Source: JACRCT01 sp049841135 (lineage in GTDB: Bacteria; Myxococcota; Myxococcia; Myxococcales; UBA5297). From it: a stretch of DNA of 64,000 bases. The notes under the pieces were generated by a model. The model saw nothing but the letters and a program-made list of their open reading frames with translations, was not told the origin of the DNA and made no database searches. Below are positions 1-9,650 of the stretch, one piece after another (positions within the stretch are counted from its first letter, which is position 1; each line of letters starts with the position of its first letter). The DNA is taken from the NCBI GenBank assembly GCA_049841135.1, contig JASGHK010000002.1, positions 496,001-560,000 on the forward strand, written 5' to 3'. Position numbers and translations under genes: made by a program.

Positions 1-1270
1 GGCAGCGCCTGCTCGGCCTGGCCCGAGGCGAGCAACTCGCGTGCGCCGATCTCCAGGACGAACGGATCCTCTCCGTGCTTGGCGACGACCTCGTTCAGGG
101 CCCGGCGCCGCTCGTCGGCCGAGATTCTGGCCTCGCGCTGGGCCTCGCGCAGCAGGAGCGCCCAGCCGATGCCGCTCTCGGGCCGGACGGACGAGACCCG
201 GCGGATCGCCTCGAGCTTCTTCTCGGGTGCGGTCTTGCCTCGGATGGCGTACTCCGCGCTGAGGACCAGGGCCCGCAGGTTCTTGGAATCCAGGCTCAGC
301 GCCAAGGAGCTGGCCTGGCCGACCGACCACCACCACCAGTCCCTGGCCTCATTGTCGTGAACGTTCACGCCGCGCAGCCGGGCGCTGCCGACGAGGGCCC
401 AGTAGTCGGCGGCCTGGAGCCTGCGGACCGCGGGCTTCCTCTTCGCGCCGTCGACCATCGCCACCGTCGCCGCCGGCGCCCAGTGCGGGTACTGGGCGAC
501 CATCTGGTCGAGCTCGGCGCGCTCGGCTTCCGGGAAGAGGTCGCCAACGACCTGCTCGGCGGGCTCGCCGCGCCCGAGGCGCTGGAGCAGCTCCTTCAGA
601 ACCGCCGGGCGCTCGCGGACGAGGAAGCGCACGAAGTGCCAGAAGGAGGCGTAGGCCCGGCTGACCTCCTTGCGCTTCTTGCCGAACTCCTCGCTCCGGG
701 GGAGCAGCCGCTGGGCGAACATCTCCGAGGGCGCATGGGCCGGGGTGCCTTCCAGGAGCTTGCTGGCCCAGCCGAGGTCCGCGCCCACCGTCACCCGCCC
801 TCGGTCCGCGCCCGGCTCCAGCGTCTTGAAGTAGGTCGCGAGGCCCTCGTTGAGCCACGTCGGCAGGTTGCCGAAGTGGGTCGTCAGCAGGATGTGCGTC
901 ATTCGTGCGTGAGCGTCCCGGTGAGGTGCTGGCGCTGCTGGCTGGCGATGATGATCGCCCCGAGCTCGTCGGTGACGGCGACGGACGGGCGCTTGGGGCC
1001 CAGCACCGACGGGGTGACGAACGCGACCAGCTCCAGGCGGCTCGGGGGAGGCAGCGCCTGGCCCGAGAGCGCGCTCAGCTGCTGCTCGAGCGCCTGGAAG
1101 TGGAGGTCGAGCACGCCGACCATCTCCACGGCGGTCGGCTCGTCGAGGTCGGTCAGCAGCCGGACGTGTTGGCCTTCGACCTCGAGCGCCTGCTCGACGA
1201 CGCGAGTCGTCTGCGCGGTGGCGCAGGCTCCCAGGAAGAGCGGCAGGAGGAGCTTGGTGTACGAGGTCAT
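1..1270 (-). CDS. Gluzincin-like (HExxH) peptidase lipoprotein, frameshifted, 3' end outside window
   Basis: The protein starts MTSYTKLLLPLFLGAC, a short signal peptide with a lipobox (LGAC), so it is probably an envelope lipoprotein. A TGGAGA ribosome site lies 5-6 bases before the ATG at 1270, which is why I reject longer starts. The first frame ends at 899 as ...LTHE, but the next frame continues at once with THILLTTHFGNLPTWLNEGLATYFKTL. Restoring one missing base near 900 gives HELTH...WLNEGLA, the zinc-binding HExxH plus downstream Glu of gluzincins (peptidase MA/DUF1570-like). The reading continues Trp/Arg-rich, probably helical repeats, to the left edge of the window without a stop. 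Seen: motif, lipobox and frame change. Inferred: that the frameshift is a sequencing deletion and that the enzyme is an active metallopeptidase. Confidence 0.72.
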
Positions 1271-1363
1271 GGATTCTCCACGCAGGTGCTCCCCGGCCTG
1301 AGCCGAGGCCACCATGGGCCAGGAACAAGAGCGGCGCCTGAGCGCCGGATCGCCGGAGCCTCG

Positions 1364-1885
1364 CTAGGCGAGCAGCTTCGAGAGGTGCGCGGCTGCGAGC
1401 TCCGCCTTGCGCGCGTCGCTCGCCTGCTCGGGCAGGCGCAGCACGCGGTCCGGCGCCAGCTTCGCGACACGCGCCTCCATCTGGTCGCGCGCCTTGGCCA
1501 CCAGCGCGTCGTACCCCGCGTCGGTCAGGCCGAGCTTCTTGGACCGGGCACGCTCGAGCTGCAGGTTGTCGAAGTCGAGGACGGCCGCGTCGGCGGCGAT
1601 GCCGTAGTCGAGCCAGACGACGCTGTGCACCGCGACCTTGGTCTTCCCTGCGGCCAGCGTGTCGAGCGCCGCCCGGTAGTGCTTGGCGAGGCTCGCGTCC
1701 GGTCCAGTCGGACCGCGGGCCACGAGCAGCTTCTGCGCTTCGGGGTCCTTCGCCATCAGGTCAGCGATGGCGTCCAGCTCGGCGAGGAAGACGCCTGCGC
1801 TCTGGCAGGCCTTCTTCATCCACGGCGTGGGGGCGTTCTGGGGCGAGGCGTCGAAGACGACGATCTTCCGGGATGCGGTGGCCAT
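1364..1885 (-). CDS. Uncharacterised 173-aa soluble protein
   Basis: The start is well supported by a GAGGAGA ribosome site just upstream of ATG 1885. The protein (MATASRKIVVFDASPQNAP...) has no signal peptide or membrane segment. Its pattern suggests a mixed alpha/beta N-terminus (IVVFDASP, VAVHSVVWLDYG, AAVLDFDN) followed by a charged helical C-terminus rich in Ala, Arg and Lys. I do not recognise a family. It lies 126 bases downstream of the giant repeat protein gene on the same strand, with a strong hairpin between them, so it may be transcribed separately. If the repeat protein is a toxin-like effector, this is the only neighbour that could be a cognate partner, but nothing in the sequence shows that. 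Confidence 0.7.
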   Translation of the reverse strand: MATASRKIVVFDASPQNAPTPWMKKACQSAGVFLAELDAIADLMAKDPEAQKLLVARGPTGPDASLAKHYRAALDTLAAGKTKVAVHSVVWLDYGIAADAAVLDFDNLQLERARSKKLGLTDAGYDALVAKARDQMEARVAKLAPDRVLRLPEQASDARKAELAAAHLSKLLA

Positions 1886-1969
1886 GGTCTCCTCGTCGAG
1901 CGTCGGTCCGAAGGCGCGATTCTAGTTCACGGCCGCTGACCGGAGGCGGCTCGTGTTGCGGTCCACTCG

Positions 1970-1999
1970 GGGCCCCAGGCCACCAAGGCTCTGGGGCCC
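1970..1999 (-). terminator. Hairpin after the giant repeat protein gene
   Basis: GGGCCCCAG (1970-1978) and CTGGGGCCC (1991-1999) form a perfect 9-bp GC stem with a 12-base loop, 12 bases after the TGA of the repeat-protein gene. There is no T-tract, so intrinsic termination is inferred from position and stem strength only. Confidence 0.5.
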
Positions 2000-2011
2000 A
2001 CGCGGGCACGC

Positions 2012-5000
2012 TCAGGCGGCCATGCCGAAGGCAAACTCGTCCTTGAATTCCTTGAGGTCGCCGACCAGATCCGCGGCGCCGTGGACGAAGTCGACGATCC
2101 CCACCACAGTGCCCAGCGGCCCGGTGACCGCCCCGACGCCAGGGATGACGCCGGCGACGTCCAGGCCGCACTTGGTGGCCTTGAGCGCGATGTCCAGCCC
2201 GTCCGGCGGCTTGGCGGTGATGGCGCCGTAGAGGTCGGGCGCGTCGCCGACGAGCCCGAGCAGGCTGCCGCCGGGAATGAGCGAGCCGCCGGCCTTGGCC
2301 GCGAGCTTGGCGGTCTCGGCGAGGACCTTCTCCTTGACCTTGGCAGGCAGCGCCTCGACGAACTGACCGAACAGCAGCGCCAGTCCCTCGATCCCCTTCT
2401 CGCCGAAGGGCAGCTCCTTGTCGCCGACGGGCCAGGGCAGGTCGACGTTGTAGTGCGGCGGCTGGCCGATGAAGGCGGTGACCGCGTCGCCCAGCTCCTG
2501 CAGCGCCTCGGGGATCTTGCCCTGGGCCAACAGGCGCATCGCCTGGAAGGCGTTGGTGACCGAGCCCGACTTGACCAGCATGTCGTTGAGCTCGTGGTTG
2601 CTGAAGAACCGGCCCACGCTGCCCGGCAGCTTGCCCATCAGGTCCAGGAAGCCGACCGCGGCGTCCGGGTACTTGGTGGAGATGAGTTCGCCCACGCCGG
2701 CCAGCGCGTCGACGAAGGCGCCGGCGTCCGGGGGCGACTTGCGCAGCGACTCGACGGCGCGTCCGAGCTGCGCGCGGATTTCCGGGTCGGAGAGCGCCAC
2801 GCCGCCCTCGATGACGAGGTCGGCCAGCCCCTCGGGCAGACCGAGCGCCTTGGCGACGGCCTCGCCCATCTTGGTGCGCATGCCGATGGGGAGGTCGGAC
2901 AGCACCTTGCCGAAGTCCTCCAGCGCCTCCTGGTACCGGCCGGCGTGCAGGTCGGAGGAGAGCTCGACCACGTCCCCGATGGCGTCGCCCAGCTGCGCGA
3001 AGTCCTCGGGCTTGGTGATGCCCACCTTGGCCAGGAACTCGCTCGCCTTGGCGTTGCCGAGCAGCACCCGGCCGACCTCGGTCATCACCGCGTCGTTGCC
3101 GGCGATGGCCTTGAGGCCGCCGGCGAAGTCCCCGGACAGGATCTGCTTGAAGCCTGCGTGCAGGTCCTGGTCGCCCACCAGCTGGGCGATGAGCTTCTGG
3201 TCGGTGAGCGCGGCCTTGAGCAGCTCGAGCTTCGGGTCGTCGGGGATCTTGCTGGCCACGGCGGAGACGGCCTTGGCCACCGTGTTCGGCGCCGACTGGA
3301 GCGCCTGGCCCAGGTCCTCGAGCGCGCCCTTCCAGTTCCCCTGGCCGATCTTCTCCGCGGCCGAGAGGACGCTCGGCAGCGCTTCGCCCAGCTCCTTCAG
3401 GTTGGCCTGATCCAGCCCCAGCGCGGTCAGGCCGCTGCGGACCTTGGCCGGCAGCATCTCCCAGACCTTGTCGCCGATGGCCTCGAGCACCTTGGGCGAC
3501 TTCTCGGCGGCGGCCTTGATGGCCGAGAGCGCCTCCTCCGGCGTCTTCGCGGCGACCGCCTGCATCAGGTCGGGCAGCGCCGCGCCCAGCTCGGCCACCT
3601 GCTCGGCGTTCAGCCCCAGCTTCTGCTTCAGGAAGGACTGCACCTCCGGGCTCTCGGCGAGCGCCGCGCCCACGTCGGTCATCAGCGCGGTGCTCTTGGC
3701 GATGGTCCGGAGCCCGCCCGCTACGTCGCCCTGGGCGATCTGCTTCAGGCCTGCGCGCAGGTTCGGGTCGTCGGCGTTCTCGACCAGGACCTCGGCGCTC
3801 CTGGCCAGGGCGTTGAGGGCCGCCTTCGCCGCGGGCGGCAGCTTGTCGATCTTGGGCTGCAGGTCCGCGAGGATCTTGTCGGTCGCCGCCTTGGCCACGT
3901 CGGGCGGGATGTCCTTCGCCGCGTCGAGCAGGTGCGTGAGCGCGCCCTCGACGTCGCCCTGGGCCGCGGACTCGACGGCCTGGGCGAGCTGCGGCGCGAC
4001 CGCGGCGCCCAGGCTCTTCGCCTGAGCGGCGGTCAGCCCCAGCTTGTCCTGCAGGAACTTCTGCGCCGCCGGGAGCGAGACGAGCGCCTGGCCCACGGCG
4101 GACATCAGCTGCGCATCGTCGGCGGCCGTCGTCAGCGCACCGCCGACGTCGCCGCTCGCGAGCTTGGCGACCATCGCCGGCAGGCTCTCGCTCTCGCCGA
4201 GCGTCTTGAAGAGGTTCTGCACCTCGCCGTTTCCGGCGGCCTTGGTGAGGAAGTCCTTCACCGGCGCAGGAAGCTTGGCGGAGACCTTGTCCCACAGGCC
4301 CTGGAAGGCCTCGGTCCCCAGGTTCTTCGCGAGGGCCTGCAGGTCCTCGGTCGCCGCCGCCCAGTCGCCCGCTTCGAGGTGGTCGGCCATCGCCACCGCG
4401 CTCGCCAGCACCTTGCCCGGGTCCCCGACCTTGGTGAGGTCGATGCCGACCTTGGCGCAGACGTCCTTCGCCAGCTTCGTGGACGCGATGGCGTCGCCGG
4501 CGGCGTCGAGCAGCTTGGTGTCGGCGGCGAGCGCGTCGAGGGCCCCTGCCCCGTCGCCCTTGGCGAGCGCTGCGACCAGGTTGGGCAGCTGCTTGCTGTC
4601 CTGCAGCGCCTTCATCAGCGCTTCGCCCTTCTTCGGGTCCGCCGCGAGCTTCTCGCCCACCTTGCCCAGGAAGTCCTTCACCGGAGCCGGCAGCTTGTCG
4701 GAGATCTTCTCCAGCACGCCCGCGAAGGTCTTGGCATCGACGTTCTTCGCCAGCGCCTGCAGGTCCTTGGTCGCCGCCGCCCAGTCGCCCTTCTGCAGGT
4801 GCTCGCCGAGCGCGATCGCGCCCGTCAGCACCTGGCCCGGGTCCTTCACTCCCGCCAGGTCGATCCCGACCTTCGCGCAGGCGTCCTTGACCACCTGCAT
4901 CGTCGCCACCGCGTCGCCCGCGGCGTCGAGCAGCTTGGTGTCCTGGGCGAGCTGCGCCAGCGCTCCGGTCACGTCCCCCTTGGCCAGCGCCTCGACCATC

Positions 5001-7299
5001 GACGGCAGCGTCTTGCTGTTCTCGAGCGCCTCGAGCAGCGCTTCGCCCTTCTTCGGGTCGCCGGCGAGCTTCTCGCCCACCTTGCCCAGGAAGTCCCTCA
5101 CCGGAGCCGGCAGCTTGTCGGAGATCTTCTCCAGCACGCCGGCGAAGGTCTTGGCGTCGACGTTCTTCGCCAGCGCCTGCAGGTCCTTGGTCGCCGCCGC
5201 CCAGTCGCCCTTCTGTAGGTGCTCGGAGAGCGCCGCCGCGCCGGTCAGCACCTGGCCCGGGTCCTTCACGCCCTTCAGGTCGATCCCGATCTTCGCGCAG
5301 GCGTCCTCGACCACCTGCATCGTCGCCACCGCATCGCCCGCGGCGTCGAGCAGCTTCGAGTCCTTGGCGAGCTGCGCCAGCGCTCCGGTCACGTCGCCCT
5401 TGGCCAGCGCCTCGACCATCGACGGCAGCGTCTTGCTGTTCTCGAGCGCCTTGAGCAGCGCCTCGCCCTTCTTCGGGTCGCCGGCGAGCTTCTCGCCCAC
5501 CTTGCCCAGGAAGTCCTTCACCGGCGCCGGCAGCTTGTCGGAGATCTTCTCCAGCACGCCCGAGAAGGTCTTGGCATCGACGTTCTTCGCCAGCGCCTGC
5601 AGGTCCTTGGTCGCTGCCGCCCAGTCGCCGTTCTGGAGGTGCTCGCCGAGCGCCATCGCGCCCGCCAGCGCCTTGCCCGGGTCCTTCACGCCCTCAAGGT
5701 CGATCCCGACCCTTCCGAGAGCGTCCTGGACCACCTTCATCGAGGCGATGGCGTCGCCTGCGACGTCGAGCAGCTTCGAGTCCTTGGCCAGCAGGTCGAG
5801 CGCGCCACGGGGGTCACCCTTGGCGAAGGCCTCGACGATGTTGGGCAGGCTGCGGCTGCTGTCGAGGACGTCCACCAGCGCAGCGCCCTTCTCCGGGTCG
5901 ACCGCGATGGCGTCGAAGAGCTCCTGCACATGGGCACGTGCGTCCTCGGGCAGCTTGGCGCCGATGGCCTGGCCCAGCTTCTGGAACGCGCCGCCGACGG
6001 CCTCGGGAGGCAGCTCCTTGGCCAGCGCCTGGAGGTCGCGGACGGCCGAGGCCCACTCGCCCTTCTCGAGGTGGTCGAGCACCTTGGCGCCGCGCGCGAA
6101 GAGAGCGCTGGGATCGGCCACCTTCGACAGGTCGATCCCCAGCTTCTCCCGGAAGAGCTGCTGGACGGCCGGCTCGTTCTTCAGGCCATCGGCGGCGCCG
6201 AGGTAGTCGCCCTTGGCGAGCTTGGCGATGACGTCCGGGGCGTCCTCGACCAGCGAGTGAACCAGGCCCGGGTTGGTGAGGATCTGCCTGGTGACGCCGT
6301 CCGGGAGCTTCTCGGCGAGCTTGGGGAGCGCCTTCTCCACCAGCACCGGCCCGCCCGCCTTGGCCGCCTCGGCCAGCGCCGCGAGCGCTTCATCCATCTT
6401 CCCGTTGGCCGCGGCCTGGACGGCCTTGGTCAGCGCCGGCTTCGCCGCTTCGGCAGCCGCCGCGAGGTCCTTCTCGGTCAAGCCGAGGGCGGCGAGCCCC
6501 TTCGAGTCCGCGGTGGTGGTGGCGGCCTTGGCCTGGGCCACGCTCTTGCCCTGTGCGACCGCGTCGGCGAAGGCCGGAGAGCTCACCAGCGCCTTGTCCT
6601 TGCCCGACAGCGTCGTTCCCGCCGCCTGCACGACGGTGGAGAGGACTTTGGGATCGACGGTCTTGGCGAGCGTGGCCAGCTTGGCCACCTGGCTGTCGCT
6701 GGGCTGCGCCTTGCCGCTGGCCTGCGCGGCGAGACGGGTGCCCAGGGTCTTGAGCCCGGCGTCGTCATGGATGCGCAGCGCGCGCAGGACTTCGCCGGCG
6801 CCTTTGACATTCAGGAGCGCCGCGACGTTGGCGGGCACTGAGGCGGTGGCCGGGCGGACCTCGTTCTTGGCGACGGCCGGAGTGAACCCGGCGAGCGTCG
6901 CGTCTTTTCGGCGGCTCACCGAAGCCTGCGCCGGTGGGTCCCGGGCTTCGCGGTGGGCGCAGCAGTCGATTTGGCCAGCGCTTCGGCCTTGGTGGCTACC
7001 GCCGAGAGCCGGGTGGAGGTCTTCTCTGCCTCGGCTGCGGTCGCCGCGAGCGTCGTCGCCTTCTGCTCGGCGCGCTGGACCTGGGCCTTGAGCGTGCGCT
7101 GCTGCGCGGGAGGCGCGGCCTTGGCTTGTTGCGCCAGCTTCTGGGCGGCGGCGCGGGCCTGCTCGGCCGCCTTTCGGGCGGCCTCGGCAGCGGCGCGGGC
7201 GGCTTCCGCGGCGCGACGGGCAGCTTCGGCCCGTTCGGCGGCTGCGTTGTCGACTCGCTGAGAACTGGAGACGCTGCTGCCGGAAACCTTGGCGACCAT
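2012..7299 (-). CDS. Giant tandem-repeat protein (~1760 aa) with Ala/Arg coiled-coil N-terminus and hydrophobic Gly-rich C-terminus, one frameshift
   Basis: The N-terminus MVAKVSGSSVSSSQRVDNAAAE leads into about 100 residues of Ala/Arg/Glu heptad-like coiled coil. A GAGGAGAG ribosome site fixes ATG 7299. The frame breaks near 6935-6950 and resumes in the next frame (SRRKDATLAGFTPAV...), so one base is probably wrong there. The body is a run of ~140-aa helical repeats with the signature KGDWAAATKDLQALAKN...EKISDKLPAPV, of which four copies are collinear at exactly 420 bp. The last ~100 residues are hydrophobic and Gly/Pro-rich (IPGVGAVTGPLGTVVGIVDF) and could insert into a membrane or act as a pre-toxin segment. 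There is no signal peptide. The coiled-coil N-terminus resembles that of many large myxobacterial proteins of unknown role. Function unknown; a secreted or contact-dependent effector, or a scaffold, are both possible. Confidence 0.75.
4261..5940 (-). repeat. Four in-frame 420-bp coding tandem repeats
   Basis: Four consecutive 420-bp units begin at 4261, 4681, 5101 and 5521. Because 420 is a multiple of 60, equivalent bases sit at the same column, and long stretches (for example CAGCTTGTCGGAGATCTTCT at 4690, 5110 and 5530) are identical in the last three units. The unit at 4261 is more diverged, and a further diverged unit follows with a 12-base offset. Each encodes one 140-aa helical module of the giant protein. 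The near-identity at DNA level indicates recent unequal duplication. Confidence 0.92.
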
Positions 7300-7546
7300 G
7301 ACTCTCCTCGCTCTGCTCGGGCGCAGATGGCGTGCAACGACGGAAGGCGGCTCTCCCGTCATTGTCGCGAGCAGAGAATCTTGGTTGCGCTTCGGCACTT
7401 AGAAGTCGGGGGCGCGGGTGGGCCGATGTAGGCGTTCGCCGGACCTGGCCCCACCGCTGGCTCCGCACCCCTCGGTTCAACGCGGGGGCTCACTCGCCTG
7501 CTCGGTTGGGCTACGATCCGCCCGAACGTTTCTCCGGGAGGACCCC

Positions 7547-8590
7547 ATGGCGAAGAAGATTGGCGTGCTCCGCGGCCGGGAAGACAACTTTCCGAACGCG
7601 CTCTTCGAAATCGTGGCGCGAAAGACGAAGGGCCAGATCATCGCCGAGCCGATGCAGATTGGCGCGGAGCCGCTGCGCAAGAAGTGGGACTACGACTTGG
7701 TCGTGGACCGCATCTCGCACGACTTCCCCTTCTACCGGTACGTGCTCAAGTCGGCGGCGGCCGAGGGGACATACGTCATCCCCAACCCGTTCCAGTGGTC
7801 GGCCGACGACAAGCTGCTCGGCTTCAACCTGGTCGACATGCTGGGCATCCCGGTGCCGAAGACGGTCGTCCTCCCCGTCTCCTGGAGCGAGCACCAGTAC
7901 GACATCTCCAGCCAGTCGCTGCGCAACCTGAAGACCGTGCCGCCCGAGGAGTGGGAGAAGATCTTCGAGTACGTCGGCTTCCCGGCGTGGCTCAAACCCG
8001 CCTCCGGCGGCGGCTGGCTCGCCGTGAACAAGATCCACAACCCCGACGAGCTCTGGCACAACCTGAACCACGCGCTGCACCACGAGAAGCCGCTGCGCCT
8101 GGAGGACCCGAACGCCGACCTCGCCGTTCGCCGCTTCATGAGCCGCTCGCTGGTCTTCATCTACCAGCAGGACATCAAGTTCGAGCTGTTCGCCCGCTGC
8201 TGGTACATCGGCGGCGAGGTGGTCATCGCGCAGTTCATCCCGCCGGACCGGGTCGCCGGGCAGCGCCTGGGCCGCTACGAGAAGGCCGACCACTTCGGCA
8301 AGCCGCTGCTCGACAAGCTGACCGAGTACGTCAAGAAGCTCAACGAGTCCTTGGGCTACGAGATCAACACCAACGAGTTCCTCATCAAGGACGGCGTCCC
8401 CTACGCCATCGACTTCCTGAACTTCGCCTGTGACCTGGACAAGGCCTCCATCGGCGAGGAGTTCGCGGCCAAGACCCTCGACCTCGTCTCCGACTACCTC
8501 ATCCGCTGCGTCAAGGACCCGTCCGCCCGCCTCCAGCGCAAGAACCCGGTCTGGACCAAGCTGATGACGGGCCAGCGCCCGGTGGGATAG
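7547..8590 (+). CDS. ATP-grasp family enzyme (RimK/glutathione-synthetase-like)
   Basis: This 347-aa cytosolic protein starts MAKKIGVLRGRE with a GGGAGG ribosome site 6-7 bases upstream. The layout fits an ATP-grasp ligase. An N-terminal Rossmann-like lobe (KKIGVLRG, YDLVVDRISHD, YVIPNP) is followed by the central lobe, where AWLKPASGGGW is the glycine-rich ATP-binding turn. The C-terminal lobe has Arg/Glu and metal-ligand positions (INTNEFLIKDGVPYAIDFLN, matching the usual D...N/E-x-N/D metal site). Such enzymes join a carboxylate to an amine or thiol through an acyl-phosphate. The substrate cannot be read from the sequence. It stands alone: divergent from the giant repeat gene (247-bp gap) and convergent with the next gene across a strong hairpin. 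Confidence 0.8.
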   Translation: MAKKIGVLRGREDNFPNALFEIVARKTKGQIIAEPMQIGAEPLRKKWDYDLVVDRISHDFPFYRYVLKSAAAEGTYVIPNPFQWSADDKLLGFNLVDMLGIPVPKTVVLPVSWSEHQYDISSQSLRNLKTVPPEEWEKIFEYVGFPAWLKPASGGGWLAVNKIHNPDELWHNLNHALHHEKPLRLEDPNADLAVRRFMSRSLVFIYQQDIKFELFARCWYIGGEVVIAQFIPPDRVAGQRLGRYEKADHFGKPLLDKLTEYVKKLNESLGYEINTNEFLIKDGVPYAIDFLNFACDLDKASIGEEFAAKTLDLVSDYLIRCVKDPSARLQRKNPVWTKLMTGQRPVG

Positions 8591-8626
8591 GCGCACCGCG
8601 CAAGCCCGAACCGCTCGAAGTTCTCG

Positions 8627-8655
8627 GCGAGGTCCCCGTTGCTTGGGGACCTCGC
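8627..8655. terminator. Bidirectional hairpin terminator between convergent genes
   Basis: GCGAGGTCCCC (8627-8637) pairs perfectly with GGGGACCTCGC (8645-8655) across a 7-base loop. It is midway between the stop of the ATP-grasp gene (8590) and the stop of the opposing gene (8688). There is no clear T-tract on either side. Position and an 11-bp GC stem support a shared terminator. Confidence 0.7.
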
Positions 8656-8687
8656 TGCTTCTGGGTGGCTCGCCGTGCGCCAGGGCG

Positions 8688-9614
8688 CTACGAGAGCGCT
8701 TTGCGGATGACCTGCCACTGCTCCCAGGCCAGCTCGGGATCGATGTCCGCGTACCCGCGGCCGACCTCGATCGCACGGACCTTGTCGTGCGGCGTCGCGA
8801 CGCACGTGCCCCCGTCGCGGATCGCCTCGACCTGCCTCCGCGTCAGCGGCTTGCCCGCGTCGCGCTCGGCTGCGGCCAGCAAAGAGACGAGGGTGGGCAT
8901 GAAGACGAGGGCGAGCTCGGGCTGTTGCCTGGCCTTCTTCGGCGGCGGGCCCAGTCTCCAGATGCCGAAGGGGTTATGGCAGGGGTGGCTCTCCGGGTAG
9001 CGAGCATCGGGCCAGCGCTCGAGGCTGACACGCGGCGTCTCCGGATCGGGGTGAAAGGTGTGCCCGGAGAGCAGGAGCGGATCCTCGTCGAGCTGGTAGA
9101 CGGACAGCGCGCTGACGATGCGGTTGGCTTCGTCCAGGTCCTTGGCCGCCATCTCGGCATCGGGCCGGCCGAACACGTGCATCCCGCAGGTCTCCAGCGT
9201 GTCGCGGCTCGTGAGCGCGACGACGAGGGCGCGGAAGAGCGCGCGTCCGCCGCCGGCCGAGATCTGCTCGAGCCACTCCGGGAAGGTCCACCCCGCCTTC
9301 GATTGCTCGGTGCGGATGGCCAGCCCGCCGGCTTTGGCGAGCGCACGCCCGACCTTCTCGAGACGCGTGGCTTCACGAGGGAGATTGATGCGGCCCTCGA
9401 CGACGACCGCGCCGGGACAGGCGTCCAGCTTGGGAAGGTCCTTCTTGGGGAAGACACCGAACTCGAAGGCCTGCGCAAAGCGGCCGTCGTTCTCGATCCA
9501 CTCGATGGACCACTCGCCGGTCTTCGAGACTTCCTTCTTGCAGGCCTCGGCGTCGGACCAAGGGCCCGGGACGAAGAGGGTGATGGGCTGCCCTTCAGGG
9601 CGCTCCGTTCCCAT
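8688..9614 (-). CDS. Uncharacterised 308-aa protein
   Basis: The protein (MGTERPEGQPITLFVPGPWSD...) is intact and has no signal peptide or membrane segment. The N-terminal third reads as alternating strands and helices (ITLFVPGPW, GAVVVEGRINLP), and the middle (TLETCGMHVFGRPDAEMAAKDLDEANRIV) suggests a second similar module. A Pro-, His- and Trp-rich stretch (HTFHPDPETPRV, ESHPCHNPFGIW) follows. I do not recognise the family. It ends 98 bases from the opposing ATP-grasp gene, and its start is 36 bases from the stop of the upstream VWA lipoprotein gene on the same strand, so the two could be co-transcribed. Confidence 0.75.
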   Translation of the reverse strand: MGTERPEGQPITLFVPGPWSDAEACKKEVSKTGEWSIEWIENDGRFAQAFEFGVFPKKDLPKLDACPGAVVVEGRINLPREATRLEKVGRALAKAGGLAIRTEQSKAGWTFPEWLEQISAGGGRALFRALVVALTSRDTLETCGMHVFGRPDAEMAAKDLDEANRIVSALSVYQLDEDPLLLSGHTFHPDPETPRVSLERWPDARYPESHPCHNPFGIWRLGPPPKKARQQPELALVFMPTLVSLLAAAERDAGKPLTRRQVEAIRDGGTCVATPHDKVRAIEVGRGYADIDPELAWEQWQVIRKALS

Positions 9615-9650
9615 TGCGGTGGCCTCGCTGCCTTGAGGTGGCTCGTCTTC

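Noticed and set aside
2081..5218. Very long open frame on the plus strand opposite the giant repeat gene
   Set aside because: In ~70 % GC DNA, antisense frames of repetitive genes stay open. The translation is a low-complexity Arg/Leu/Gly string and the minus-strand protein has a clear start, ribosome site and coherent repeats.
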